Assembly (NCBI RefSeq): GCF_014229245.1
Contig: NZ_JAARZJ010000011.1
Span: 47,363-111,362, forward strand
DNA length: 64,000 nt
Direction: 5' to 3'
Source: Listeria farberi
Lineage (GTDB): Bacteria > Bacillota > Bacilli > Lactobacillales > Listeriaceae
Position 1 is the stretch's first letter. Each line of letters starts with the position of its first letter. Below the pieces are notes generated by a model, which saw only the letters and a program-made list of their open reading frames with translations, searched no databases and was not told where the DNA came from. This document shows positions 44,949 to 55,286 of this stretch, piece after piece. Both the position numbers and the translations under genes were made by a program.

Positions 44949-45898
44949 TTTTTTCCTGGCGTATTGTATTCAAGCACGAATTCGGCATCTTTCACATCAT
45001 CTACCAAACGAAAACCTGCCGCTAGTACATGTGCTTTCAAACTTTCATTTATCGGCCGATCTTCGTATAAAGGGACTATTTGCGCTCCAAAAGTTGAACT
45101 ATATCTAACAAATAAACTCGGTGTTTTCCCTAAATAATCATTATAAGCACGAGCAAGTAAGGTGAACCCTACTTCATCAGCACCAGGGTAGACCATGATT
45201 CTATCTTTCAACCGTTTATTTGCAATTTCACTATATACTTTGCTCTGATCCATTGCAGTATAGCCATACGGAGCTGAATCATCTTGTGGAATACTAACAA
45301 AAGAAACAATATTCTCCGCAACGAGTTTAATATGCAACAGATTCACTTGTACATTAAAAGCTCTACGTGTTTCATAATCAAAAACCACCTCTTGAGGCAA
45401 CGTTTCTTTCAGTTGATGCCACTCACTTTCTTCGTGTTCATCTAAAACTTCTCTAGTTGCTTTATCTTTTAGCCAGCCATAGCGAAAAATTGCTTCCCCA
45501 TACTGCTCATAATAATCTGGTTCTTCATCTGAACTATTATATTTAGGTGTACGCATTATTAGGTTCGAAAGAAATATTTTTTTATCTGGAAAGTCTTTTT
45601 TAATTTCTCGTAAAAACGCTTCATAATCCTTTAAATCCTCTTCTGTAAGATGATGCAATCGAGACGGTAAGAGCCCACCATAAAGTAGCATTTCTGCAGA
45701 TAAAATAGCATACGAACTATTTGCTATATTTTTTTTAATGAAACTACGAATTTCCTGGATGTTTGCTGGCTCCTTTTTGTGTCCTAATAATGCTTGTGGT
45801 ACAGAAAGCACATTCATAGTTTGATTTACTGCTGCGGTTTGTTCAGGGTAGATGGCATTACATGGTCGTTCATCTAATGGCACATATAAAATATTCAT
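44924..45898 (-). CDS. DUF4127 protein, N-terminal segment (ends early at A7 tract)
   Basis: 324 residues starting MNILYVPLDERPCNAIYPEQ, the DUF4127 signature (YVPLDERP); then LLYGGLLPSRLH and MVYPGADEVGFTLLARAYND, also family hallmarks. It runs into AAAAAAA at 44948-44954 and stops 8 codons later (CKNHGIS). The tract lies in phase as A AAA AAA, a -1 slippery heptamer, and the -1 frame carries the rest of the domain. So this is an indel mutation, a phase-variable tract, or programmed frameshifting. It starts inside the end of the HAD gene (ATGA overlap). Confidence 0.75.
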   Translation of the reverse strand: MNILYVPLDERPCNAIYPEQTAAVNQTMNVLSVPQALLGHKKEPANIQEIRSFIKKNIANSSYAILSAEMLLYGGLLPSRLHHLTEEDLKDYEAFLREIKKDFPDKKIFLSNLIMRTPKYNSSDEEPDYYEQYGEAIFRYGWLKDKATREVLDEHEESEWHQLKETLPQEVVFDYETRRAFNVQVNLLHIKLVAENIVSFVSIPQDDSAPYGYTAMDQSKVYSEIANKRLKDRIMVYPGADEVGFTLLARAYNDYLGKTPSLFVRYSSTFGAQIVPLYEDRPINESLKAHVLAAGFRLVDDVKDAEFVLEYNTPGKKCKNHGIS

Positions 45899-46701
45899 AT
45901 CCGCTCCTCCTTTTTATGATAATAAATATCTGCTACAACATCACCCACCGTTTTTTGATAACAATTTGCTTTTTCACAAATTGCTTTTTCAGCTTCTTGA
46001 ACTGCATAGGAATGATTGGTTAGCGTGAACATAGAGACATCACTTTCCGCGTCACCAACGACATATAAATTATTCGAGGAAATACCTAGTTTTTGTTGAA
46101 TTAACTCTACAGCTTTTCCTTTAGACACTTTATTAGAGAATACTTCAAGGGAAGATGGGCTAGTTTGAATAACGGTTACTTTGTCTGCACCTAGACTTTC
46201 GGTTATCGCTGATTTTATCGGCAAAAATGCCTTTTCATTTCCAAAAGTTAAATAAATTGTTGGGCTAATTTCTCCTGCAGAAATATATGCTGGTAAGTCT
46301 TCAATAACCTTAGAGGAATCAACAAATTCTGCTACTTCTTCCGGCTTTCTTGGACTTGGGAAATGACGATTATTTTCATCAGAGACTTCTGTTCGAAGAC
46401 CTCCCGCAAAAATCGCCTGATTTAGTTTAGGAATATACTCAGAAGGAATTGTTTCCAGCAAGATAGATTGGTTATGTTTATCTTTAATTACCGCACCATT
46501 TTGGCTAATGCGATACTCCCCAGCAAAGCCTAACTTTTGCTCTACATATTGAATATCTGTGTCCATTCTACCTGTGCAAATAACAAAGTGTCCGCCATCC
46601 TCACAAAATTTCTTTATTTTTTTCAAACTTAATTGATCGATTTGACCACTACTATCAAGTAGTGTTCCATCTAAATCACAAACTAATAAAACATCATTCA
46701 T
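45895..46701 (-). CDS. Cof-type HAD-superfamily sugar-phosphate phosphatase
   Basis: 268 residues. HAD motif I is LVCDLDGTLLDSSGQI (nucleophile Asp 9 and Asp 11), motif II VICTGR, motif III Lys in KVSKGKAVELIQQKL and motif IV VVGDAESDVSMF. C2-type cap. It probably dephosphorylates a sugar phosphate made from the imported sugar. Coupled to the DUF4127 gene by an ATGA overlap. Confidence 0.9.
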   Translation of the reverse strand: MNDVLLVCDLDGTLLDSSGQIDQLSLKKIKKFCEDGGHFVICTGRMDTDIQYVEQKLGFAGEYRISQNGAVIKDKHNQSILLETIPSEYIPKLNQAIFAGGLRTEVSDENNRHFPSPRKPEEVAEFVDSSKVIEDLPAYISAGEISPTIYLTFGNEKAFLPIKSAITESLGADKVTVIQTSPSSLEVFSNKVSKGKAVELIQQKLGISSNNLYVVGDAESDVSMFTLTNHSYAVQEAEKAICEKANCYQKTVGDVVADIYYHKKEERI

Positions 46702-46710
46702 TCTGATAAC

Positions 46711-47382
46711 CTACCATTTCGTTGCATTTACATATCGTTCCGTAATTAACTTTGGACGTGTAATAATAGAACCTACTACAACTGCAAATGCTCCTTTTCT
46801 TAGTGCTTCTGTTACTTGTTCTGGTTTACTTGTATGCCCTTCCATAATTACAGGAACAGCTACTTTTTGAACAATTTCTTCTAATAGTTCAAAATCTGGC
46901 TCCGTTGTTGCTTTTGAATACGGTGTGTATCCAGCAAGCGTTGTGGAAATTAGGTCGAATCCTAATCGCTCGGCTTCTATTGCTTCTTCCAAAGTAGAAA
47001 TATCAGCCATGGCTAAACGCTTTTCACGATGAATTAGGTATAATAAATCACTTAGCTTTTCTTCATTCGGTCTTTTTTGTTTCGTTGCATCCAAGGCAAT
47101 AATTTCTACATCTGTTTCTAAAAGCGCTTCCACTTCATAACATGTAGGAGTAATATAAACATTCGAATCTGCATAATCACGTTTCCATATTCCAATTACT
47201 GGTAAATCAACTAATGCTTTAATAGCTCGGATATCTTCAGGGGAATTTGCTCTAATTCCTTTCGCTCCACCTTCTTTGGCAGCGAGCGCCATTCGCGCCA
47301 TAATCGCAGAACTGTGTAAAGGTTCATCTTCTAACGCTTGACAAGATACTATCAGTTGCCCTTTTAAAACACTTATATTCAT
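46711..47382 (-). CDS. nanE: N-acetylmannosamine-6-phosphate 2-epimerase NanE
   Basis: 223 residues, TIM-barrel. SCQALEDEPLHSSAIMARMA (N-terminus), the catalytic Lys in GIWKRDYADSNVYITPT and Glu in VIMEGHTSKPEQV are present. It converts ManNAc-6-P to GlcNAc-6-P, usually in sialic acid degradation, but no nanA or nanK is nearby. First gene of the PTS operon, implying that the imported sugar yields ManNAc-6-P. GGAGCG precedes the ATG. Confidence 0.93.
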   Translation of the reverse strand: MNISVLKGQLIVSCQALEDEPLHSSAIMARMALAAKEGGAKGIRANSPEDIRAIKALVDLPVIGIWKRDYADSNVYITPTCYEVEALLETDVEIIALDATKQKRPNEEKLSDLLYLIHREKRLAMADISTLEEAIEAERLGFDLISTTLAGYTPYSKATTEPDFELLEEIVQKVAVPVIMEGHTSKPEQVTEALRKGAFAVVVGSIITRPKLITERYVNATKW

Positions 47383-47426
47383 TTTATCGCTCCTTTCGGA
47401 ATAAGTTTACACCATTTAATTATTTT

Positions 47427-47488
47427 TGTAAATGTTTTTCACCATTTTAAAAAATAAAATTACATAGCAAATCAGTGAAACGTTTTCA
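47427..47488. promoter_or_regulatory. Candidate operators/cre boxes between nanE and the EEP gene
   Basis: Two related boxes, TGTAAATGTTTTTCA (47427-47441) and TGAAACGTTTTCA (47476-47488), lie in the divergent promoter region. Both resemble CcpA cre sites but with an altered spacing, and could equally bind the RpiR regulator. Assigned by eye. Confidence 0.4.
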
Positions 47489-47544
47489 TAAATATGCTAA
47501 ACTCTCTTTGTAAAACATTCCAAAGAAAAGAAGGATGTGGAATC

Positions 47545-48318
47545 ATGTTCAGTGTAACTACTTTTAACATTCGTTTTGATGATACTTCTGAGCAAAAAAA
47601 AAGCTGGGAATTGCGTAAAACACTAACAAAATCATTACTTGATAAGTATCAATGGGATTTCATGGGAGTGGAGGAACCCCTTCTGCTACAAATGCGCGAC
47701 ATGAAAGAAATGCAGGATTGGGATTATTTTGGTGTAGGACGAGATGATGGTTTTGAAAAAGGAGAATTTACTGCTGTTTTTTATAATTCTAATCGTTTTA
47801 CATTGTTGCGAGAAGGTCATTTTTGGCTGTCCGAAACGCCTGATATTCCTTCCATCCATTCAACAGCAATGTTCCCACGAATTTGTGTTTGGGGGAAACT
47901 AGAAGATACAAGGGATGGAAAACAGTTCTATATCTTTAACACACATTTGGATCATGTCTCTGAAGAAGCCCGGTTATTTGCAAGCCAACTTTTACTACAA
48001 AAAACCGCACTCATTGCAGAAGATTTACCAGTGATTTTACTTGGAGATTTCAATACCGAACCCGGAACACCTACTTATGACTTCATTACAAAAAAATACC
48101 AAGACGCTCAATTAATCTCCCAAAATACGGCTAAAGGACCAATCGGCAGTTTTCATGACTTCTATCCTACCCGTCCTGAAAATGAGCTGAAAAAAATTGA
48201 CTATATCTTTGTCTCTAACGAATTCCAGGTATGTACTTACGAAACAATCGCGGATGAAATGGGTGGATTCTCTGCTTCTGATCATTTTCCAGTTACAGCT
48301 AACTTAAAATGGAAATAA
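47545..48318 (+). CDS. Endonuclease/exonuclease/phosphatase (EEP) family protein
   Basis: 257 residues. Motifs of the DNase I-like/EEP fold: TTFNIRFDD (metal site), DFMGVEEPLLLQMRDM, IFNTHLDHVSEEAR, ILLGDFNTEPGTPTYD and ASDHFPVTANLKW. Bacterial members hydrolyse phosphodiesters or phosphorylated sugars and lipids. ATG 47545 is favoured by AAGGA ten bases upstream. Divergent from nanE, so probably induced together; it may act on a phosphodiester-linked glycan. Confidence 0.87.
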   Translation: MFSVTTFNIRFDDTSEQKKSWELRKTLTKSLLDKYQWDFMGVEEPLLLQMRDMKEMQDWDYFGVGRDDGFEKGEFTAVFYNSNRFTLLREGHFWLSETPDIPSIHSTAMFPRICVWGKLEDTRDGKQFYIFNTHLDHVSEEARLFASQLLLQKTALIAEDLPVILLGDFNTEPGTPTYDFITKKYQDAQLISQNTAKGPIGSFHDFYPTRPENELKKIDYIFVSNEFQVCTYETIADEMGGFSASDHFPVTANLKWK

Positions 48319-48320
48319 TA

Positions 48321-48358
48321 AAAGAGAAGGCAAGTTGTAGTGCTGCCTTCTCTTTTTA
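48321..48358 (+). terminator. Terminator after EEP gene
   Basis: A perfect 12-bp stem (AAAGAGAAGGCA / TGCCTTCTCTTT) with an 11-base loop and a T-run. Confidence 0.88.
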
Positions 48359-48370
48359 GTATTTTAAATT

Positions 48371-48763
48371 TTATAACATTCCTTTAACCATTTTATAAAG
48401 CGCGAATCCCATTTCTGTATCATTTTTATGCACTTTTAATGTGATTGGAGCTGAAAAAGATGTGTTTTGTGTTACTACTGTGTTACCATCCACACCAATT
48501 TTCAAGTCAAAGTCACGGTCTAAAGTTCCAGCTGTCTCAATAGAAACATACTTTAGAGCCTTACGCGGGAAAAATTTATACTCTACTTTTTTTCCTGTTA
48601 ACCCTTGGGCATCGACATTAAAAATTCCTTTTGAAGTAATAATTAATTCATCTCTTACAAACTTGAAAATTTGAATGATTTGTTCATCTTCTTCTAAAAA
48701 ACGGTCAATTCCATAAGAAGACTCCGTAACAACTGAAGCTTTTCCCATTAACTTGTCAAACAT
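48371..48763 (-). CDS. Bacterial PH-domain protein
   Basis: About 130 residues with the bPH_1 pattern: ESSYGIDRFLEEDEQIIQIF, FVRDELIITSKGIFNVDAQG, KVEYKFFPRKALKYVSIETA, ending in an amphipathic helix (DTEMGFALYKMVKGML). Family members are small cytosolic PH-like domains of unknown function. ATG 48763 has AAAGGA eight bases upstream; the frame extends to 48844 without support. Confidence 0.85.
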   Translation of the reverse strand: MFDKLMGKASVVTESSYGIDRFLEEDEQIIQIFKFVRDELIITSKGIFNVDAQGLTGKKVEYKFFPRKALKYVSIETAGTLDRDFDLKIGVDGNTVVTQNTSFSAPITLKVHKNDTEMGFALYKMVKGML

Positions 48764-48897
48764 GAAACCCATCCTTTTTGTAGTTATATTCTTACCCAAC
48801 AATAAATGAATAAGTAAAGTTATACTAGCATAAAACGTTTTCATAGTCTATGGATATTGTGTGAACCCTCACATTCAGAACCGCATCCTAAATAAAA

Positions 48898-48931
48898 AGA
48901 GGCTACTAATTCCTAGAAACAAGTAACCTCT
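48898..48931 (-). terminator. Terminator after GAP-family gene
   Basis: Reverse-strand 10-bp stem AGAGGTTACT / AGTAGCCTCT (one G-U) with a 14-base loop, then TTTTTATTT leftward. Confidence 0.75.
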
Positions 48932-48939
48932 TCTATAAT

Positions 48940-49599
48940 CTAAAACGCCTTACTAATCACGCTCAAACCAATAAACAAGAAAAGTACAGCCATAATCACT
49001 GAATTGTTTTGAATAAGCCATTTACGCGTATTATCTAATGTCTTGTTAAGTCTACTTCCAGCCAGTAAGAAAGCAATAGTTGGGATATAAATTGAACAAC
49101 AAGCAATAATTCCAAAAATAATTGTTGCTGACGTCTCTTGTCCACCACTTAAATTCAGTGCTCCAACACTTACTCCAGCCGTAAGAGAAAGTAACATATT
49201 CTTAGGATTCACCGCAGATAATAAGAAAGCAAAAATCATCGCACCACCTGGTTTAATATTACTCATTTTTTCAAACCATTTTGGTGTTGCAGCTTTTTCT
49301 CCATTTTTCGGACGTTTGGTAAAATCATGCGCCCCGAGCAAAATAAGTAAAGCTCCTAACACAATAAGTACCACTTTGACTATTGTTGATTGATCTCCCG
49401 ATGAACTGACAGCTGAACTCATTAAAAATAATCCAATAAAAAAAATAGCTATATTCCCAATAATCCATCCAACCGTATAAAAAATACTGTTAATCCGTGC
49501 TTTGTTGCTCAGTAAAATCAAAATAAGCCCTACAATCGGAAACGGGCTTATTAAAATACCCACTGCTGGTGATAAAATAGCTGAAAAAGCTGAACCCAC
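48940..49599 (-). CDS. GAP-family (LysE-like) membrane protein
   Basis: About 219 residues with six membrane segments (near 5-30, 40-60, 68-85, 120-140, 155-178 and 198-218), matching the GAP/Sap family related to LysE exporters (ILSPAVGILISPFPIVGLIL; MLLSLTAGVSVG). The annotated frame opens at 49620, but GGGGGAG followed after five bases by GTG 49599 gives a better-supported start. Probably exports a small molecule or lipid; substrate unknown. Confidence 0.8.
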   Translation of the reverse strand: MGSAFSAILSPAVGILISPFPIVGLILILLSNKARINSIFYTVGWIIGNIAIFFIGLFLMSSAVSSSGDQSTIVKVVLIVLGALLILLGAHDFTKRPKNGEKAATPKWFEKMSNIKPGGAMIFAFLLSAVNPKNMLLSLTAGVSVGALNLSGGQETSATIIFGIIACCSIYIPTIAFLLAGSRLNKTLDNTRKWLIQNNSVIMAVLFLFIGLSVISKAF

Positions 49600-49691
49600 A
49601 CTAACTCCCCCTTTGTACATTTTTCCGCACCTTGGTGTTCAATCTATCTTTTTCCCTCTTATCACCTTTTACAAACCACTATTTGTTTCCG

Positions 49692-49720
49692 TTGACTATC
49701 CTAGTTATTTTTGCTATATT
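49692..49720 (+). promoter_or_regulatory. Sigma-A promoter of bglA
   Basis: TTGACT (49692-49697), a 17-base spacer and TATATT (49715-49720) with a TG one base before it (extended -10). It predicts a transcript start near 49727, leaving a leader of about 135 bases before bglA. Confidence 0.75.
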
Positions 49721-49732
49721 TTAACTATAAAT

Positions 49733-51277
<1,545 letters not shown>

Positions 51278-51284
51278 AAATGAG

Positions 51285-51325
51285 AAACCCAGGTTTGCCC
51301 TTTTTAAGAGGGGTAACCTGGGTTT
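51285..51325. terminator. Shared terminator of bglA and thiE
   Basis: AAACCCAGGTT pairs with AACCTGGGTTT; inner GCCC/GGGG pairs extend the stem; T-run right. It overlaps the last codons of the convergent thiE. Confidence 0.8.
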
Positions 51326-51948
51326 TTTAATTGCTTGATAACGGAGGGACAATCTTCCGACCGAGTTATCGCTGAAATAACCGATACCCCGTCCGCACCT
51401 GCTGTGAGAACCTCGGCTGAATTTGTTTCATTAATTCCACCAATCCCGACAATAGGGAGCTTGATTCCAGCCCGGCGAATTTCTTCCAAAATTGCTGTTC
51501 CACTCACTGGCTCTGCATCTGCTTTTGAAATCGTGGGAAAAATTGGCCCTACGCCGATATAATCCACCGAGCCAAGTCGTTCTGCTTCCGCTGCTTCACT
51601 AACCGAATGAACGGAAAGTCCGATTTTCATTTTCCCAGCGCAACTTGTGATAACTTGGTGAATTTCCTCGTCGTTTTGCCCGACATGGATACCGTCCGCG
51701 CCGATTTCGAGGGCTAGGGCGACATCATCGTTAATAATGAAGGGCACTTGATATTTTGCGCATAATTGTTGGCATTCTAGCGCCATTTCTTTTCTTCCGG
51801 AGGCAGTTTGGAGTGAGCCTGCTCCTTTTTCGCGATATTGGAAACACGTAATTCCGCCTTTTAGCGCTTCTTCTAGCACGCTTGGCAATGTTCCACGGAC
51901 AATGTCTTGCGTTCCAGCGATAAAATATACAGCTAGTTCAGCTCTCAT
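51304..51948 (-). CDS. thiE: Thiamine-phosphate synthase ThiE
   Basis: 214 residues, TIM barrel. GITCFQYREKGAGS, ADGIHVGQNDE, GLSVHSVSEA and GVGPIFPT are the phosphate and pyrophosphate sites. It couples HMP-PP with thiazole phosphate to give thiamine phosphate. ATGA overlap with thiD; last gene of the operon. Confidence 0.95.
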   Translation of the reverse strand: MRAELAVYFIAGTQDIVRGTLPSVLEEALKGGITCFQYREKGAGSLQTASGRKEMALECQQLCAKYQVPFIINDDVALALEIGADGIHVGQNDEEIHQVITSCAGKMKIGLSVHSVSEAAEAERLGSVDYIGVGPIFPTISKADAEPVSGTAILEEIRRAGIKLPIVGIGGINETNSAEVLTAGADGVSVISAITRSEDCPSVIKQLKNPGYPS

Positions 51949-52748
51949 TTCCCATCCTCCAATCGGTAAGCAAAATGGTTGGTTGGACCATGACCGTGAC
52001 CAATTCCAAGCGGATATTTAATCGCACTTGTGATAAATTCTTTCGCAACTATGACACTATCCAAAAGCGAATTCCCTTTCGCAAGTTCAGCTGCAATACA
52101 TGCCGAAAAAGTGCAACCAGTCCCGTGCGTATGCGGCGTATCAAAGCGCTCGCTCGTCAGCCATTTTGTCGTTTCTCCATCATAGTAAAAATCAGCCGCC
52201 TCACTCATTTCGCTATGCCCACCTTTAATAACAACCGCTTTTACACCTAAATCAAAAATTTTCTTAGCAGCTTGTTCGATTTCCGCCTTGGTTGTGATTT
52301 TTTCTCCAAGAATTTCTTCCGCTTCTGGAATATTCGGCGTAATAATCGTACCAAGTGGCAAAAGCTCGTCTTTCAACACTTGTGTCGCCTCATTTTCAAG
52401 CAAAGCAGTGCCACCTTTTGCAATCATCACGGGATCAATGACGATATTTGGGAAGTTGTGCAAACGTATATTCCGCGCCACTTCCCGGATAATTCCTGCA
52501 TCCGCAAGCATTCCAGTTTTCACGGCGCTCACTTGGAAATCCTCTGCAATCGCGTCGCACTGTTCGCGAATCATTTCTACCGGGATTTTATGCACTGCTT
52601 TTACACCTAGCGTGTTTTGTGCCGTGATTGCCGTGATGACGGACATGCCAAAGGTTTTGCGCTCTTGAAATGTCTTGATGTCCGCTTGTATCCCTGCGCC
52701 ACCACCAGAATCTGAACCAGCTATCGTTAACACTTGTTTGAAAATCAT
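51945..52748 (-). CDS. thiD: Hydroxymethylpyrimidine/phosphomethylpyrimidine kinase ThiD
   Basis: 267 residues of the ribokinase fold: [38 protein letters not shown] and the anion hole [17 protein letters not shown]. Phosphorylates HMP and HMP-P. ATGA overlaps at both ends show tight coupling with thiM and thiE. Confidence 0.95.
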   Translation of the reverse strand: MIFKQVLTIAGSDSGGGAGIQADIKTFQERKTFGMSVITAITAQNTLGVKAVHKIPVEMIREQCDAIAEDFQVSAVKTGMLADAGIIREVARNIRLHNFPNIVIDPVMIAKGGTALLENEATQVLKDELLPLGTIITPNIPEAEEILGEKITTKAEIEQAAKKIFDLGVKAVVIKGGHSEMSEAADFYYDGETTKWLTSERFDTPHTHGTGCTFSACIAAELAKGNSLLDSVIVAKEFITSAIKYPLGIGHGHGPTNHFAYRLEDGK

Positions 52749-53554
52749 TTGTGTTCACCACTTTCTAGAATTTTAGCTTTGGCACGCGTTTTTTCGACGG
52801 ACCAACTAGCGAGAGCATCTAAAAATAGTGGTCGAAACGATCCTGGAAGTTTTCTTTCTAACTCGATTTCCGCGTACTCAGAAGCCACCGCATAACTCGC
52901 GCACGCTTCGACACTAGCTCGAAAAACATCTTCCTGAACGGCGATAAAACTGCCACAAACCGCACTGAGCAAACAACCAGAACCAGTAATTCTTGGAAGT
53001 AGCGCGCTACCATTAGCCACTTTTGCAAAGCGCGTTCCGTCTGAAATCACATCTACTTCGCCGCTAATAATAACAACCGTGCTCCATTCATTTGCTACTT
53101 TTCCAGCAATAGTCAGCACATCCGCCGAGCCAACGCCCGCATCCACGCCTTTCGCTTCCCATGCTTCCCCAGCAATCGCCGCAAGTTCCCCCGCATTTCC
53201 GCGAATCGCCGCGAACTGAATTTCTGCCAACAATTCCTGTACCACTTTACGTCGGTATGAAGTCGCGCCAACACCGACCGGATCAAGCACAACCGGCGTT
53301 CCAGCAACATTCGCCGCACGTCCAGCAATTTTCATCGCTGTAACAAGCTCCTCGTCTAGCGTCCCAATATTAATCACGAGCACATCCGCCATTTTCGCAA
53401 GTTCATCCATTTCCTCTTTCGCAGAAGCCATAATCGGTGACGCACCAATCGCAAGCAAGCCGTTCGCCGAGTCATTCGCGACCACGATATTCGTAATATT
53501 ATGTACCAACGGCCCTTTTTCTTGCACCTTTTCCAACGTCATAAAATCAAACAT
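52745..53554 (-). CDS. thiM: Hydroxyethylthiazole kinase ThiM
   Basis: 269 residues. [32 protein letters not shown] and the catalytic region [16 protein letters not shown]. Phosphorylates the thiazole alcohol in a salvage pathway. Overlaps tenA by eight bases and thiD by four. With no thiC or thiG here, the operon is a salvage pathway. Confidence 0.95.
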   Translation of the reverse strand: MFDFMTLEKVQEKGPLVHNITNIVVANDSANGLLAIGASPIMASAKEEMDELAKMADVLVINIGTLDEELVTAMKIAGRAANVAGTPVVLDPVGVGATSYRRKVVQELLAEIQFAAIRGNAGELAAIAGEAWEAKGVDAGVGSADVLTIAGKVANEWSTVVIISGEVDVISDGTRFAKVANGSALLPRITGSGCLLSAVCGSFIAVQEDVFRASVEACASYAVASEYAEIELERKLPGSFRPLFLDALASWSVEKTRAKAKILESGEHK

Positions 53555-54221
53555 AATTCACACTCCCACGCCAATTTTGTTTTTTATAAGCCATATCAAA
53601 AAACGCCCATTCCATTTCCACACTAATTTGAAAAGCCTGCTTCATGAGGGCCAGTTCCCGCGCATCCGCCATACTCGCCGCCTGTTCCACCAACCGCTTC
53701 TGCTGCAACACCACTTTTTGATAATTTTCATCCACATAACTATCCAACAACTCTTGATAAAATGGCTCCGAACTCCGCGCCCCTTCGTACATTTTCCCCA
53801 TATCAGCATAAAGCGCATAACACGGCAAAAGCGCCGCAATTGTCACCCCAAAACTGCCAAAATCCGCCATCCGGTACAGGTGAGAAGTATAATGATAAGC
53901 GGTTGGTGCCGGTTTTCGCACGGAAAAATCACGCTCCGTTAGCCCAACCCGTGGATAAAACTGTTCGCGCATCAACAATTCCGACTGCTGAAGCCGCACC
54001 TGTACTTCCCTCATTTCCGCAGCAAGTTCCGCCGTCCCCGCTTGCTCCACACTTTTCTCAATCACCTTCTCAAAATGCGACAAATAATAATCATCCTGCA
54101 GCAAATAATAATAAAACGCCTTCTTTTCAAGCGTCCCATCCGCCAAGCTCCGCACAAAAGGATGCCGCAACGTTTCCTGCCATAAATCCCCTACTTCTTC
54201 TTGAAAATCGTGAACAAACAT
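53547..54221 (-). CDS. tenA: Aminopyrimidine aminohydrolase TenA
   Basis: 224 residues, all-helical TenA fold: [16 protein letters not shown] start, [15 protein letters not shown], active-site Cys in [14 protein letters not shown] and Glu near the C-terminus. It hydrolyses base-degraded thiamine pyrimidine to HMP, so the operon recovers thiamine from breakdown products. First gene after the TPP riboswitch. Confidence 0.94.
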   Translation of the reverse strand: MFVHDFQEEVGDLWQETLRHPFVRSLADGTLEKKAFYYYLLQDDYYLSHFEKVIEKSVEQAGTAELAAEMREVQVRLQQSELLMREQFYPRVGLTERDFSVRKPAPTAYHYTSHLYRMADFGSFGVTIAALLPCYALYADMGKMYEGARSSEPFYQELLDSYVDENYQKVVLQQKRLVEQAASMADARELALMKQAFQISVEMEWAFFDMAYKKQNWRGSVNYV

Positions 54222-54251
54222 TCAAATTCCTCCTTTTGAACAATAAAAAAA

Positions 54252-54293
54252 GCGCCCACTGTTCCTTAGCATAAGCAAAGAAACAGTAGCCGC
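54252..54293 (-). terminator. Riboswitch expression-platform terminator
   Basis: Reverse-strand stem GCGGCTACTGTTTCTT / AAGGAACAGTGGGCGC with several G-U pairs and an 8-10 base loop, followed by TTTTTTT. It lies between the TPP aptamer and tenA and would stop transcription when TPP is bound. Confidence 0.85.
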
Positions 54294-54317
54294 GATAAAT
54301 TTTCCGGTCACTTTCAC

Positions 54318-54408
54318 ATTCACTTCCCTACGCTTGCACTAACAAACAGGTTCAAAGGGTCAGAAAGCATTACCTTTCTATCTCAGCCAGAATCGGCCCC
54401 CCTAGTTT
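54318..54408 (-). ncRNA. TPP (THI-box) riboswitch aptamer
   Basis: Read on the reverse strand: ACTAGGGGGGCC, then the invariant CTGAGA, then ACCCTTTGAACCTG, a variable arm, and GCGTAGGGAAGTG. All conserved TPP-aptamer blocks are present in order. It controls the tenA-thiM-thiD-thiE operon. Confidence 0.93.
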
Positions 54409-54427
54409 TTCTTATTAAGTTGTGTTT

Positions 54428-54456
54428 ATCATAGCATAGAGTTTTAATGTTGTAAA
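54428..54456 (-). promoter_or_regulatory. Promoter of the thiamine salvage operon
   Basis: Reverse strand: TTTACA (54456-54451), 17-base spacer, TATGAT (54433-54428). The -35 lies inside the 3' end of the ydjC-like gene. The transcript would begin just before the TPP aptamer. Confidence 0.7.
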
Positions 54457-55229
54457 TCATCAAATGAAATGAGCTCAAACTCATTTTCGCTAAGCCAATC
54501 CCGCACCCGCACGTCACAAATCGTCGCAAGTTCCCGGCACCGCATCGACGTATAAGAAGAATTATCCAGCACAAATTGATCCAAAAAACCGACATCAAAA
54601 TGCATCTCTGCAATTTCGTCTGGCGCTAATTTTAGCAAGCCAAAATCATCATTAAGGAAGTTCTCAACCGAAACGTCGCCGCTTGTGTAGGGAAGTGCGC
54701 CCGACTCCAGCAGTTTAGTGATTGGTAAATAACCTTCTTGATCTGGCCATTTTTTATCACCGCTGTATTTTAAAGTCGTGTGAACCCCAAACTCACGCGC
54801 AATGTCAAAGAAAGCTTGGTCAACTGTTTCATCACCGATTGAGTGGCAGTCGATATGCTCTGGGTAGTGACCAGTTAGCGCTTTGAACCGTTCCATTTGA
54901 GCGATAGTTTCCGTGCGCACATCTTCGTATTGGAATTTCAGTTCTGGGTTAGCCCGGTAGTATTTGGAACGATGGAATTCCCCGTTTTCGTCGACGAGTG
55001 ATGGGATTTCCACCGGGTCCGCGCACGGTTTTCCGAGCAGGAAGTTTGTGTGTTGCCCGATGAATAGGTCTGGGTGGGCTTTTGCGAGAGCGATTGCGTG
55101 CTCGGCAGTTTCTAGGTTCGGCATGAGTAAGGTGGATGTTGTGATGCCGGTTTTGTAGCTTTCGATGATGCCGTGGTTGATGGCTTTGGATAGACCGAAA
55201 TCGTCTGCGTCGATGATTAGTTTTGGCAT
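54444..55229 (-). CDS. YdjC/ChbG-family carbohydrate deacetylase
   Basis: 261 residues. Metal/catalytic motifs LIIDADDFGLSKAINHGIIE (Asp-Asp), FIGQHTNFLLGKPC (His) and HIDCHSIGDE (His). The family removes acetyl groups from chito-oligosaccharides or related sugars. Single gene; cytosolic as no signal peptide is present. The substrate is not evident from neighbours. Confidence 0.9.
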   Translation of the reverse strand: MPKLIIDADDFGLSKAINHGIIESYKTGITTSTLLMPNLETAEHAIALAKAHPDLFIGQHTNFLLGKPCADPVEIPSLVDENGEFHRSKYYRANPELKFQYEDVRTETIAQMERFKALTGHYPEHIDCHSIGDETVDQAFFDIAREFGVHTTLKYSGDKKWPDQEGYLPITKLLESGALPYTSGDVSVENFLNDDFGLLKLAPDEIAEMHFDVGFLDQFVLDNSSYTSMRCRELATICDVRVRDWLSENEFELISFDDLQH

Positions 55230-55286
55230 GGGTGGGCTCCTTCACAAGATTTAGTGTAAAATTAAATTATTTAATAAAATATAGAT

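Noticed and set aside
53762..54274. 170-residue forward frame opposite tenA
   Set aside because: Pro/Gln/His-rich antisense shadow running through the riboswitch terminator; no start signal.
54949..55245. 98-residue Arg/His-rich frame over the ydjC-like gene
   Set aside because: Composition is typical of an out-of-frame reading, and the overlapping deacetylase has clear catalytic motifs.
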